Shown: positions 1-6,448 of the stretch, piece by piece
Position numbering within the stretch: position 1 is the first letter of the stretch
Layout: each line of letters begins with the position of its first letter
Source: a virus
DNA: 36,047 nucleotides
Strand: one strand, 5' to 3'
Virus record (IMG/VR): IMGVR_UViG_3300050120_000032
Span: 1 to 36,047 of that record
Notes under the pieces: generated by a model
Databases searched by the model: none
What the model was told of the DNA's origin: nothing
What the model saw: the letters and a program-made list of their open reading frames with translations, nothing else
Position numbers and translations under genes: made by a program

Positions 1-127
1 GACGCGCCCGCTGCGGACCCAAGACCCGCGCCATTGCTCTATGACAGCACCTTTCGCCTTGAGCGCACCCCCGACTGTTAATCCGCAGGTCGCTGGTTCG
101 AGCCCAGCTCGGGGAGCCAAAGAAATC
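1..127. repeat. attachment-site direct repeat, left copy
   Basis: The first 127 bases are repeated without mismatch at 35849-35975, and the two copies diverge right after the shared AAAGAAATC. The repeat ends with a tRNA-Asn 3' half and lies directly next to the integrase gene, as expected for the left attachment site of a tRNA-integrated prophage. Its left border cannot be fixed because the window starts at its first base. The 72 bases before the tRNA half are not a tRNA 5' half, so this copy has the structure of attP (phage sequence, tRNA 3' half, phage sequence) rather than a host-phage junction. Confidence 0.9.
73..119 (+). tRNA. tRNA-Asn(GTT) 3' half, left copy (partial)
   Basis: The stretch contains the anticodon loop CTGTTAA (anticodon GTT), the variable region, a perfect 5-bp T stem (GCTGG/CCAGC) around TTCGAGC, the acceptor strand TCGGGGA, discriminator G and an encoded CCA. 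The D arm and 5' acceptor strand are absent: the upstream bases do not complete the anticodon stem. It is therefore the half tRNA normally carried by a phage attachment site and not a functional gene here. Confidence 0.75.
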
Positions 128-148
128 GCAGTAAATTCATATACTTAG

Positions 149-172
149 AGCCGCTAATCATGCGGCTTTTTG
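149..172 (+). terminator. intrinsic terminator downstream of the left att
   Basis: A 6-bp perfect stem AGCCGC/GCGGCT with a 7-base loop is followed by TTTTTG on the plus strand. It would end transcripts coming rightward through the tRNA half, replacing the host terminator displaced to 35984-36012. The last codons and stop of the integrase gene overlap the stem on the other strand, where there is no T tract, so it is unlikely to terminate the leftward operon. Confidence 0.7.
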
Positions 173-1168
173 TTTGCCCGTTTTTGGGTAGTGGGGACTT
201 TTCCGGCCAATCGTGTTGATTGCATCCTTCAGAGAATCGGTAGCCAGATGGGCGTATCGCCGGGTGGATGTAGCTGATTTGTGCCCCAACACCGCGCCCA
301 CGGTATAAAGATCGATACCCTCGTTAATCATGGCCGACGCGCTGGAATGGCGCAGATCATGAAATCGCATTGGGGGTAATTTAGCCGCGACAACCGCAAG
401 CCGGAAGTACTTTCCAATCGTCGTCTGGTTCGGCATCGCATAGCGAATGCAGCACAGAATTTTGGGGTGTATGGGGATATGTCGCCGCTGCCCGTTCTTT
501 GTGTCGGCCAGGATGAATAGACCCTTCTTCTTCTCGGCTCGCTGAATCTCACCCAGCCGCATGCCGCTGTAGAAGGCGATACGGATAGCCGCCCGGACCG
601 GTCGATCCTTGCAGCGCCGGGCAATCTGAATCATTTTTAAGCGGTCGATAAAGACGTGGCGTTCATTGCTGACGCTTGGCGCGATGACGCGCTCGGCAGG
701 GTCATGCTCTGACATGCCATGCCTCTTCCAGGCATACCGGCAAGCGCTAGTGAGGTATCGGATCCGATTGCGCAGGGTGGCGGCTGATAGCGGGCGATGG
801 TCGTCCTCGTTATCCCGTTCGGCCGATTCCCGATATTCCTTGCAGACGCCCGCCAACTGTGACATTGGCTTGCCCTTATAAAAGGGCATCATCTGATTAA
901 GCTCACGCTCGATATTGTCTTTGGATTTGAGCGTAGAGGCCCGCTCCTCGATGTAGATCAATACAGCCGCGTCTATCGTATGCTCCGCACGTTCGAGCCC
1001 GGTAGCGACGGCGTAGAGGCGCGCTGATTCTTTGCGGTCGAAGGCATCCGCTTGGCCTTGAGTCCACGCTTTTGGAAGTATCTTTCGAGCGCGGACTCGT
1101 TCGCCGCCGATCTGACGGTCGAATTCAAAGACGAGACGACTGCGCGCTTTATCTCGGTACACAGGCAT
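158..1168 (-). CDS. int: tyrosine recombinase/integrase
   Basis: This 336-residue phage integrase catalyses site-specific recombination between attP and the tRNA-Asn attB. All catalytic residues of the tyrosine recombinase family are visible: R204 in SGMRLGEI, K224 in DTKNG, H270 and R273 in FHDLRH, H296 in LGHKS and nucleophile Y305 in RRYAHL. Residues 65-160 form the core-binding SAM-like domain and the N-terminus (MPVYRDKAR) resembles the arm-binding start seen in related integrases, which supports the ATG at 1168. It is the last gene of the leftward operon and ends next to attL. Its first 65 codons overlap the excisionase-like gene in another frame. Confidence 0.96.
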   Translation of the reverse strand: MPVYRDKARSRLVFEFDRQIGGERVRARKILPKAWTQGQADAFDRKESARLYAVATGLERAEHTIDAAVLIYIEERASTLKSKDNIERELNQMMPFYKGKPMSQLAGVCKEYRESAERDNEDDHRPLSAATLRNRIRYLTSACRYAWKRHGMSEHDPAERVIAPSVSNERHVFIDRLKMIQIARRCKDRPVRAAIRIAFYSGMRLGEIQRAEKKKGLFILADTKNGQRRHIPIHPKILCCIRYAMPNQTTIGKYFRLAVVAAKLPPMRFHDLRHSSASAMINEGIDLYTVGAVLGHKSATSTRRYAHLATDSLKDAINTIGRKSPHYPKTGKQKAA

Positions 1169-1341
1169 TTTTGTTTGTATTCCAGAACGTCGCTTTGTTC
1201 GAACGATACCCTACGCCCGATCCGAAAACAGGGGACGGGTCCGAATGGGGCAGCCAATCCATACGCCTTCCTCCTGCTGACACCAAGAATGCGCGCCGCT
1301 TCCTCGGCGCTGATCGGCTCGGTTTGGCGTAGGGCGGTCAT
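973..1341 (-). CDS. excisionase-like HTH protein
   Basis: This 122-residue protein has an N-terminal winged-HTH of the AlpA/MerR/excisionase type at about residues 8-55: ISAEEAARILGVSRRKAYGL, followed by a wing-like IGRRVSFEQSDVLEYK. Such proteins bind attachment-site arms and steer integrase towards excision. The ATG at 1341 overlaps the stop of the upstream methyltransferase (ATGA), which decides this start over an earlier ATG. The last 196 bp, encoding a basic tail, overlap the integrase start in a different frame. The role is inferred from the HTH type and position beside int. Confidence 0.75.
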   Translation of the reverse strand: MTALRQTEPISAEEAARILGVSRRKAYGLAAPFGPVPCFRIGRRVSFEQSDVLEYKQKCLCTEIKRAVVSSLNSTVRSAANESALERYFQKRGLKAKRMPSTAKNQRASTPSLPGSNVRSIR

Positions 1342-1817
1342 TGGGGCGGCTCCTGTTTCATAAAGCAGATCCAATGCGTGTCAGCCCTCTTGCCGGACTT
1401 GTGTCCAAAGAGTGGGGCCTGATCGGTCAGAGTCAATATCTGACTAACCTTGATCTGAATTTCGTTCCACTTGAAGACCAGCACACCATTCGGCTTGAGC
1501 ACGCGGAAGCATTCAGCGAAGCCTCGCCGTAGATCATCTTCCCAATCGTTGCTCAGGATTCCATACTTTTTGCCGATCCAGCCGGATAGACCGGCGCGGC
1601 GCAGGTGCGGGGGATCGAACGCGATCAGGCTGAATGTGCAATCGGGAAAAGGCATATCGCGGAAATCCATCTGAACGTCCGGCTTGATGCTCAGAGCTCG
1701 CCCGTCGCAAAGCGTGTGCTCTTCGTCGCGGATGTCTCCGAACAAGACACCCTGATGTTCGGGGTTGAACCAGAACATGCGGCTACCGCAGCAAGGATCG
1801 AGAATGCTCAGGCTCAT
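1338..1817 (-). CDS. SAM-dependent DNA methyltransferase, probably N6-adenine type
   Basis: This 159-residue class I methyltransferase has an SAM-binding motif I at residues 5-15 (ILDPCCGSRMF) and a catalytic-type DPPH motif at 68-71, followed by a CFRVLKPNGVLVFKW beta strand typical of the fold. DPPH in place of DPPY is used by a number of small phage adenine methyltransferases. No restriction endonuclease lies nearby, so it is probably an orphan enzyme protecting phage DNA. The start at 1817 has a good GGAGG site 5 bases upstream and overlaps the stop of the preceding gene by ATGA; a longer upstream extension in frame lacks such support. Confidence 0.85.
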   Translation of the reverse strand: MSLSILDPCCGSRMFWFNPEHQGVLFGDIRDEEHTLCDGRALSIKPDVQMDFRDMPFPDCTFSLIAFDPPHLRRAGLSGWIGKKYGILSNDWEDDLRRGFAECFRVLKPNGVLVFKWNEIQIKVSQILTLTDQAPLFGHKSGKRADTHWICFMKQEPPQ

Positions 1818-2005
1818 TTCGCCTCCATCGCCGAGATCTTCCCGGCTGGGTAGTACTGAACGACCCATCCACGGGAGTATGCGGACCTTGCCCACCCGGG
1901 CCAGTTCTGCCGGTCAAGGCGGTTGGCCAAAATAGACAATCCCCGCGATGATGCCGAGCGGCCCATCGATTCAAAAAAACGTTTTCCGGCGAGTGGCTTA
2001 GTCAT
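1814..2005 (-). CDS. hypothetical small basic protein
   Basis: This 63-residue ORF has no family I recognise. It is basic and rich in Arg, Ser and Trp. The start at 2005 is preceded by a purine-rich GGGGGGAAG site; the start overlaps the upstream gene by 8 bases and the stop overlaps the methyltransferase start by ATGA. The translational coupling on both sides is the main evidence that it is a real gene. Confidence 0.6.
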   Translation of the reverse strand: MTKPLAGKRFFESMGRSASSRGLSILANRLDRQNWPGWARSAYSRGWVVQYYPAGKISAMEAK

Positions 2006-2366
2006 TGCTCTTCCCCCCGTTGCGGGCGGCATCGATGATATGCATTTTTCCTCTTAGCATTGGTGCCCATGCTTTTCGGCGAAGGCTCTCAGCCACGTCA
2101 GACTCGATCGGCTCGGCCAGCCCGTAATTGCCGTCCGAATGAATCGGGCAATAGTCGAACGTATCCCAGAACGGATCGCGGCCGCTTATGTGTATCCAAC
2201 CGCCGGGCGTGGCGCATGCTTTGCAGAGCGGCATGTCACAGGTGAATGGCATCTTGGATGCGTCGATAAACGAGCAGCCGCGCTCCTCGCCTCCAATGGG
2301 TGCTCCTAGGTGATAGTCGCAAAGCAAGGTGCTGGGGGCACCGCAGGCTAAACATGGTGTCATTTC
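1998..2366 (-). CDS. Cys-rich putative zinc-binding protein
   Basis: This 122-residue protein has many metal-ligand candidates: C4-x2-C7, C15/H18, C30, C42, C47-x2-C50 and C72/H75, suggesting one or two zinc-ribbon or treble-clef units. The function is unknown; small zinc proteins are common accessory genes in phage early operons. The start at 2366 (MTPCLACG) has an AGGGGGA site and overlaps the end of the upstream gene by 7 bases. A long in-frame extension upstream of this ATG is Arg-rich and looks like non-coding translation. Confidence 0.7.
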   Translation of the reverse strand, partial: EMTPCLACGAPSTLLCDYHLGAPIGGEERGCSFIDASKMPFTCDMPLCKACATPGGWIHISGRDPFWDTFDYCPIHSDGNYGLAEPIESDVAESLRRKAWAPMLRGKMHIIDAARNGGKSND

Positions 2367-3250
2367 GCATCCCCCTGCGCACCCGTTGCCGTGGTATTCA
2401 GTGCGCGATTTATGTCGCACACGTCTCGATATGGTCCCTTGTTCAATCCTTTGCGTTCGATGTAGTCCAGCGCCAAAGCGTTGAGCGGGTTGGTGGGCGC
2501 GGCTTTGTAGAGCGCATGGACTAGTCTGCGAACGAAAGTCAGCAAGTCGTCCACTAGATCGTCGGGATTTTCTGTGGTATTCAGTGCGATAGCATCCCGT
2601 GCGTATTGCCGTATCTCGTCCAAAGTGAAGCCGACGACGCCGAACCATGCTGGGATAGGCGGCAATGCGACCTCGATTGTAAGCCGCACCAGTGCTTGCG
2701 GTACCGGCTCATCGCTAGTATCTGCGCGGCTCTCCTGGCAGGCATCACGTATCGGCGCGGCGGTACCGGGCTGTTCTCCGGAATTTCCGGATGGTTCGGT
2801 TATTCGCGATTCTCGAATAACTGGTGCAACCTGGGGTGCGGGAACGGGGGCGGCCTCCCGCATGGCATCGCAGAGCGAAGCAATGTTGGTGTAATCCTGA
2901 TAATTGTTTTTTATCCACTCGACTGCTCGTTGCCACGCCACCGGCTCCGCATCCGGTTGCAGCGTGCCTTGCGTTGGGGCGGTGTGAGTGAATAGAGGCT
3001 CATGCTGCCACCAATTGGCGTCGCGCTCGTCGTAATACCATTTTTCGTCCGCACTACGACGAAAGCGATATGCAACCGGGGCACTCACCGTTGCTACCTT
3101 GGCGAGCACGGCGGATTCGATGGCGCGGGCCGATGCGTTATCCCATTGCTCGCCACCCATGCCTCCCGTGTAGCCACCAGCGTACAGTGCTTGATAGGCG
3201 CGGGCATGCACCGCTTCAATCTCGTCATCGCTCAATAGTTTGGTGCTCAT
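2360..3250 (-). CDS. phage accessory protein of unknown function
   Basis: This 296-residue protein consists of blocks. The N-terminal 100 residues contain SAPVAYRFRR followed by a Trp-rich stretch and EPLFTHTAP, a pattern familiar from phage ead/Ea22-type accessory proteins. A Pro-rich linker at about 130-190 is followed by a C-terminal helical block. The function is unknown. The start at 3250 forms ATGA with the stop of the upstream gene. Confidence 0.75.
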   Translation of the reverse strand: MSTKLLSDDEIEAVHARAYQALYAGGYTGGMGGEQWDNASARAIESAVLAKVATVSAPVAYRFRRSADEKWYYDERDANWWQHEPLFTHTAPTQGTLQPDAEPVAWQRAVEWIKNNYQDYTNIASLCDAMREAAPVPAPQVAPVIRESRITEPSGNSGEQPGTAAPIRDACQESRADTSDEPVPQALVRLTIEVALPPIPAWFGVVGFTLDEIRQYARDAIALNTTENPDDLVDDLLTFVRRLVHALYKAAPTNPLNALALDYIERKGLNKGPYRDVCDINRALNTTATGAQGDAK

Positions 3251-3600
3251 GGTTTCACCTCCAATGGCAATATCCAATTAGCATCGAAGTCCGCCATCGC
3301 CAGAGCTGGACTATCTCCAAATCCCGCAACGCCATCTTGCAGATTCTCACCATAGAGAGCGCACCACTGGCTGCCATCGATGCTGATCGCTGGTCGGTAA
3401 ATAACCGAAGGGCGCATGGTTTCCAGCGCTGCCACACGCTGCGTATCGGCAGCTTGCCCATACTCCGTTCTGACGGCCTCTATGGACAGAGCTAGGTAGT
3501 GGACTTGCTGACCGATCGCCTCCTGAAACGCTTCGGAAATATTGCCGCCCGAGATACGACTGCGTACGGCGTCATACGTGGCTTGATAGATATCGCTCAT
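3247..3600 (-). CDS. conserved phage hypothetical protein
   Basis: This 117-residue protein has a helical N-terminal half and a C-terminal segment YRPAISIDGSQWCALYGENL followed by GVAGFGDSPALAMADFDANW. I associate that C-terminal block with a widespread phage early-operon protein of unknown function that resembles a double-stranded RNA-binding or HicB-like beta-alpha fold. Starts and stops overlap both neighbours by ATGA, and the start at 3600 is fixed by this. Confidence 0.75.
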   Translation of the reverse strand: MSDIYQATYDAVRSRISGGNISEAFQEAIGQQVHYLALSIEAVRTEYGQAADTQRVAALETMRPSVIYRPAISIDGSQWCALYGENLQDGVAGFGDSPALAMADFDANWILPLEVKP

Positions 3601-4016
3601 GATTTCACCTCCGCCGCGGCGGGTAGTGGATGCCACAGATCGAAGCTATACCATCTGCTAGATAGCCGGTCTAAACATCTATGGCCGAAATTAGTGTTCC
3701 CCTCGTACTTGCCCGAGAAGACATATTTATCGTAGATAACCACAGCTATAGAACCCCCCAGCTCTGGCAATCGATCCTCCACGCTGATCCACCCAGGCAC
3801 CGCAGCAACAGGTGCAGCGTAGCGCAATGTCGAAAGCGTGAGAATGTCGGCACGAGCATCATCCAATGCGAGAAAGATTGCAGCTTCCGACATCGTAGAC
3901 ATGACCTTCGGATCGCATCTTTGCCAACTTTTGATCGTGCGGCGCGTTAATTCACGGTGCGTGAATGCTGCCTTCGCATTCGTGGGATCGGGGGTAGGGT
4001 GGTCAGGGTGGGTCAT
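3597..4016 (-). CDS. DUF551-domain protein
   Basis: This 139-residue protein ends in a block typical of DUF551: WISVEDRLPELGG at about residues 76-88, followed by VIYDKYVFSGKY and a closing WHPLPAA. DUF551 proteins are frequent in phage early regions and have no known function. The N-terminal 70 residues are separate and helical. The start at 4016 overlaps by ATGA with the stop of the frame-shifted ORF inside the cytosine methyltransferase gene, not with the stop of the methyltransferase itself. Confidence 0.8.
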   Translation of the reverse strand: MTHPDHPTPDPTNAKAAFTHRELTRRTIKSWQRCDPKVMSTMSEAAIFLALDDARADILTLSTLRYAAPVAAVPGWISVEDRLPELGGSIAVVIYDKYVFSGKYEGNTNFGHRCLDRLSSRWYSFDLWHPLPAAAEVKS

Positions 4017-4555
4017 GCTGTTTCCTTAGAATCGATTGCTGAGAATGGTGAATGCTGCTGCTGCCACTCGTGGAACTTGGCCGTTTCCAAGGGCCGCAGT
4101 GCGGTCCACTGAATGGGCCATCCCATCATCCATTCGACGAAACTGGGAGGCCAGCGCCACCCAACGGCTGCGACTATCGCCAGACAGGTTTGCGTAACCC
4201 ATAGGGTCATGCGCAAGCGGTTCAGATTGTTGCTTAGGCCAGGCCCGCGGCGAGCCCAGGATTTTGTTGGAGTGGGCAACAATCCAGATACGTTCGCGTA
4301 GGTGATCGGCGCCGAAGTCGGCTGCTGAAAACACATCCCACTGCGCATCGAACCCGATCGAGGCCAGATCTCCAAGAACGGTTCCAAGCCCCCTAGAAGT
4401 GAGAATTGGGCTGTTTTCCACGAAAACGTATTCGGGCTCCACCTCGCGAATGATCCGGAACATTTCCGTCCAGAGTCCACTTCGTTCTCCAGAGAGTCCT
4501 TTGCCGTTGCCAGACGCGCTGATGTCCTGGCACGGAAAGCCGCCAGATACGACAT
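4013..4555 (-). CDS. protein overprinted on the cytosine methyltransferase gene (second frame)
   Basis: On the same strand as dcm but in a different frame, this ORF reads 180 codons with composition and motifs of a real protein: FRARTSA near the start, FARWSPNTFSWKT, WPRSGSMRSG, LLPTPTKS and, near the end, SFVEWMMGWPIQWTAL then LETAKFHEWQQQHS. From memory, these phrases recur in phage proteins often annotated as methyltransferase-associated or hypothetical. Its stop overlaps the next gene's ATG as ATGA, so it keeps the operon's coupling, whereas the dcm stop lies 9 bases short of that ATG. The ATG at 4555 is chosen because the family-like sequence begins there; no clear ribosome site is seen, and the frame is open up to 4795. 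Confidence 0.55.
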   Translation of the reverse strand: MSYLAAFRARTSARLATAKDSLENEVDSGRKCSGSFARWSPNTFSWKTAQFSLLGGLEPFLEIWPRSGSMRSGMCFQQPTSAPITYANVSGLLPTPTKSWARRGPGLSNNLNRLRMTLWVTQTCLAIVAAVGWRWPPSFVEWMMGWPIQWTALRPLETAKFHEWQQQHSPFSAIDSKETA

Positions 4556-4799
4556 CAACAATGCCGCGCCACGGTCGGCCGTCAAAACTGCACACGTCAG
4601 ACCAAATCGGGAATGGTCTGAGGCATCCATCGTTTTGTCGTTGCGCGAGAACTTGTGCGGCGTAGGCATCACGTTCAACTGCGCACACGGTTCGCCATCC
4701 AAGGAGGTGACCGCCGAGGATGCCTCCGCCGGCACCAGCGAAGAGCGCGAGTTCCCGCAAGCCTTCACCATCGCGGCGCTGAATATACAGCTCATTCAT
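4026..4799 (-). CDS. dcm: C5-cytosine DNA methyltransferase
   Basis: This 257-residue enzyme transfers a methyl group from SAM to C5 of cytosine in DNA. Motif I is LALFAGAGGG (residues 17-26), the catalytic Cys is C90 in GGFPCQDIS, motif VI is ENS at 128-130 (usually ENV), motif VIII is RERIWIVAHS at 168-177, and the late motif GNGQVP is at 238-243. The target-recognition region is short, about 60 residues, as in other compact phage enzymes. The start at 4799 has an AAAGGA site and forms ATGA with the gene before. There is no cognate endonuclease nearby, so it is probably an orphan, host-mimicking methylase. Confidence 0.93.
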   Translation of the reverse strand: MNELYIQRRDGEGLRELALFAGAGGGILGGHLLGWRTVCAVERDAYAAQVLAQRQNDGCLRPFPIWSDVCSFDGRPWRGIVDVVSGGFPCQDISASGNGKGLSGERSGLWTEMFRIIREVEPEYVFVENSPILTSRGLGTVLGDLASIGFDAQWDVFSAADFGADHLRERIWIVAHSNKILGSPRAWPKQQSEPLAHDPMGYANLSGDSRSRWVALASQFRRMDDGMAHSVDRTAALGNGQVPRVAAAAFTILSNRF

Positions 4800-5032
4800 A
4801 TTCCTTTACGGCCGAAGCCGATCCAGTTGAAAGTGCGGCGCAGGCAGTACGAGCGCACGAGCGATATTGCGGTGTAGAAGACGCCGAGGGCGATGTTTTG
4901 CCGCAGCGATATGTGCCACCCGAACAGCGGGAACAGCACTGCGTTAGCGGTCATATTGATGCCGTAGCCGACGATCACATTAACGATGGCCTCAGAGACA
5001 CTTCCGCGCTTGGATTGACCTTGGCGTGTCAT
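4796..5032 (-). CDS. DUF7220-like small membrane protein
   Basis: This 78-residue protein has two hydrophobic segments, about residues 15-36 and 44-60, separated by the short GWHISLRQN turn, and a basic C-terminal tail (SYCLRRTFNW). The pattern VGYGIN-x-TAN...FPLFGWHISL-x-QN-x-ALGVFYT is familiar from a phage inner-membrane family (DUF7220) of unknown function. ATGA overlaps link it to dcm downstream and to the 39-residue gene upstream. Confidence 0.8.
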   Translation of the reverse strand: MTRQGQSKRGSVSEAIVNVIVGYGINMTANAVLFPLFGWHISLRQNIALGVFYTAISLVRSYCLRRTFNWIGFGRKGI

Positions 5033-5148
5033 GCTGCCCTCAGATCCAAGCCAGCCTGCTTATCCTGCGCCGGTTCCACGCTGATGCTGATATCGCCGCC
5101 CAGCACCTCGTAGAGTTTCTTGACCTGCTCGATGGATTGATCGTCCAT
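5029..5148 (-). CDS. hypothetical 39-residue protein
   Basis: A short ORF starts MDDQSIEQVKKLYEVLGG and is acidic and amphipathic, with no membrane segment or recognised domain. A good CAGGAG ribosome site lies 7 bases before the ATG, and the stop overlaps the next ATG as ATGA. It fills the otherwise empty gap between the exonuclease and the DUF7220-like gene. Confidence 0.65.
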   Translation of the reverse strand: MDDQSIEQVKKLYEVLGGDISISVEPAQDKQAGLDLRAA

Positions 5149-5177
5149 GTAATGCTCCTGTGGGGTCGTGCGTGGGG

Positions 5178-5792
5178 TTAAGCGGCTTTAGCGGCGTCAG
5201 CCATCGTCCGAATAGCGAAGTACACATCCATGCAGCCGGTCACATCAGCCATGGCGCTGTGCGCATTGACCAGGGGCTTGCCGGTGAGGTGGAGAACGGC
5301 CTCGGCCAGGTTGGCGGTCTTGTAGTGATTGCGGCCAGCGGCGATCATCTTGGCAGTGGGCGGGGCCTTGACGATGGGCGTAGCCATAATCGCCGTACAT
5401 TCGGCCTTACCGTCTTTCCACATGTCGGCACATTGCGGCGCGTGACGCATGCAGGCGATTCGTACCAGGCGCGCATCAAACTGTTCGTTGTGGGCAATGC
5501 GGGTACGCTTTACACCCCACATTTCTAGGAACATTTCGATTGCCATGTGCGCAGGTACGCCTACGTCCATCGCATGCTCGGTGGTAATGCCGTGAATAGC
5601 CGCAACAGCGTCAGGAATCGTCCAGCCATCGGGCTTGATGACCAAATCGATACTGTTGATGATGTTTCGCGTGTCCAGGTCAACCAATGCGGCGGCTAAC
5701 TGGACGATGTGCGGCTGGTCGGGATGCTCAGACGGCTCCTTGAAAAGCGGGAGGCCAGTTGTTTCCGTGTCGTAAAATAGGGCGAGATTCAT
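5178..5792 (-). CDS. DnaQ-like 3'-5' exonuclease (DEDDh)
   Basis: This 204-residue protein belongs to the DEDDh exonuclease superfamily. Exo I is YDTETTGLP with D8 and E10, Exo II is HNEQFDARLV with D106, and Exo III is H178-SAMA-D183. It probably degrades 3' ends of DNA during replication or recombination; in this operon it stands next to the YqaJ exonuclease and RecT, so a role in processing recombination substrates is plausible. Its own polymerase partner is not encoded here. It is separated by 8 bases from the upstream exonuclease gene. Confidence 0.9.
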   Translation of the reverse strand: MNLALFYDTETTGLPLFKEPSEHPDQPHIVQLAAALVDLDTRNIINSIDLVIKPDGWTIPDAVAAIHGITTEHAMDVGVPAHMAIEMFLEMWGVKRTRIAHNEQFDARLVRIACMRHAPQCADMWKDGKAECTAIMATPIVKAPPTAKMIAAGRNHYKTANLAEAVLHLTGKPLVNAHSAMADVTGCMDVYFAIRTMADAAKAA

Positions 5793-5800
5793 GGTTATCC

Positions 5801-6448
5801 TTATGCGGCAAGTTTGAGGAGGTTTTCGACCAAGCCATCGACCTCGGCCAAGAACTGATTGACTGCGACTTCATGCGCCAGCAACTCTTCGAATGTGGGC
5901 GTGTAGCGATGGATGAAAAGCTGCAAGGGCTCAGGCATGCGTGGATCAAACGACACGAAATCGGCGAACTCGGCACCCGATACCCAAATGTTGTGCAGGC
6001 ATTGCGGCTTGTATTCGTCGGGGATGGTCTGCGCTTGCATGTAGCGAATGTGCGTGGTGCTCTTTGGGCATTTTGTTTCGAGCAAACCGGTCTTGCCAGC
6101 CTCAACAAACAGCCCGTCCACGCTGCATCCTGCCGCGATGTTGGGCAGATAGAAGAAGCCGCTTTCGAGAGCAATATTTCCCGTCTGCTCTTCGTATGCC
6201 ATGCGCGCAAATGGCTCGTTATCGACGCCCCACTGCATTTCACGCGAGACGTAGATATCGACAGCCGGTTCATTCGTGAGCTTCTCGATAGCCAGCTCAA
6301 ACATGTAGTCGGCACGTTTGGCAGACCAGACGCCTTTCGCGGTTTTCGCCATCATGTCAGCCGCACGAGAGCCGGTAGCTTTGCCAAGTCGATCACGCTT
6401 CCATCCGTCCGTGCCCTGCTCGTGCTGGCAGATCAGGTAATCACTCAT
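5801..6448 (-). CDS. YqaJ-family (lambda Exo-like) recombination exonuclease
   Basis: This 215-residue protein has the PD-(D/E)xK nuclease core of YqaJ viral recombinases: D111 in CSVDGLF and E124-x-K126 in LLETKCPK, with an N-terminal WKRDRLGKATGS motif of the family. These enzymes resect double-stranded ends to give the single strand bound by RecT. The start at 6448 is chosen because it has a GGAGC site and begins with the family-like segment; 44 codons further upstream are Arg-rich and overlap RecT. It overlaps the end of recT by 8 bases, fitting a two-gene annealing system. Confidence 0.93.
   Translation of the reverse strand: MSDYLICQHEQGTDGWKRDRLGKATGSRAADMMAKTAKGVWSAKRADYMFELAIEKLTNEPAVDIYVSREMQWGVDNEPFARMAYEEQTGNIALESGFFYLPNIAAGCSVDGLFVEAGKTGLLETKCPKSTTHIRYMQAQTIPDEYKPQCLHNIWVSGAEFADFVSFDPRMPEPLQLFIHRYTPTFEELLAHEVAVNQFLAEVDGLVENLLKLAA

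Noticed and set aside
1-119. Complete tRNA-Asn gene at the left end
   Set aside because: The bases before the anticodon do not pair in the anticodon stem and no D arm or proper 5' acceptor strand exists; only the 3' half is present.
4556-4795. N-terminal extension of the overprinted ORF up to 4795
   Set aside because: The first 80 codons read as non-protein-like sequence over the methyltransferase motif I region; family-like sequence begins at the ATG 4555.
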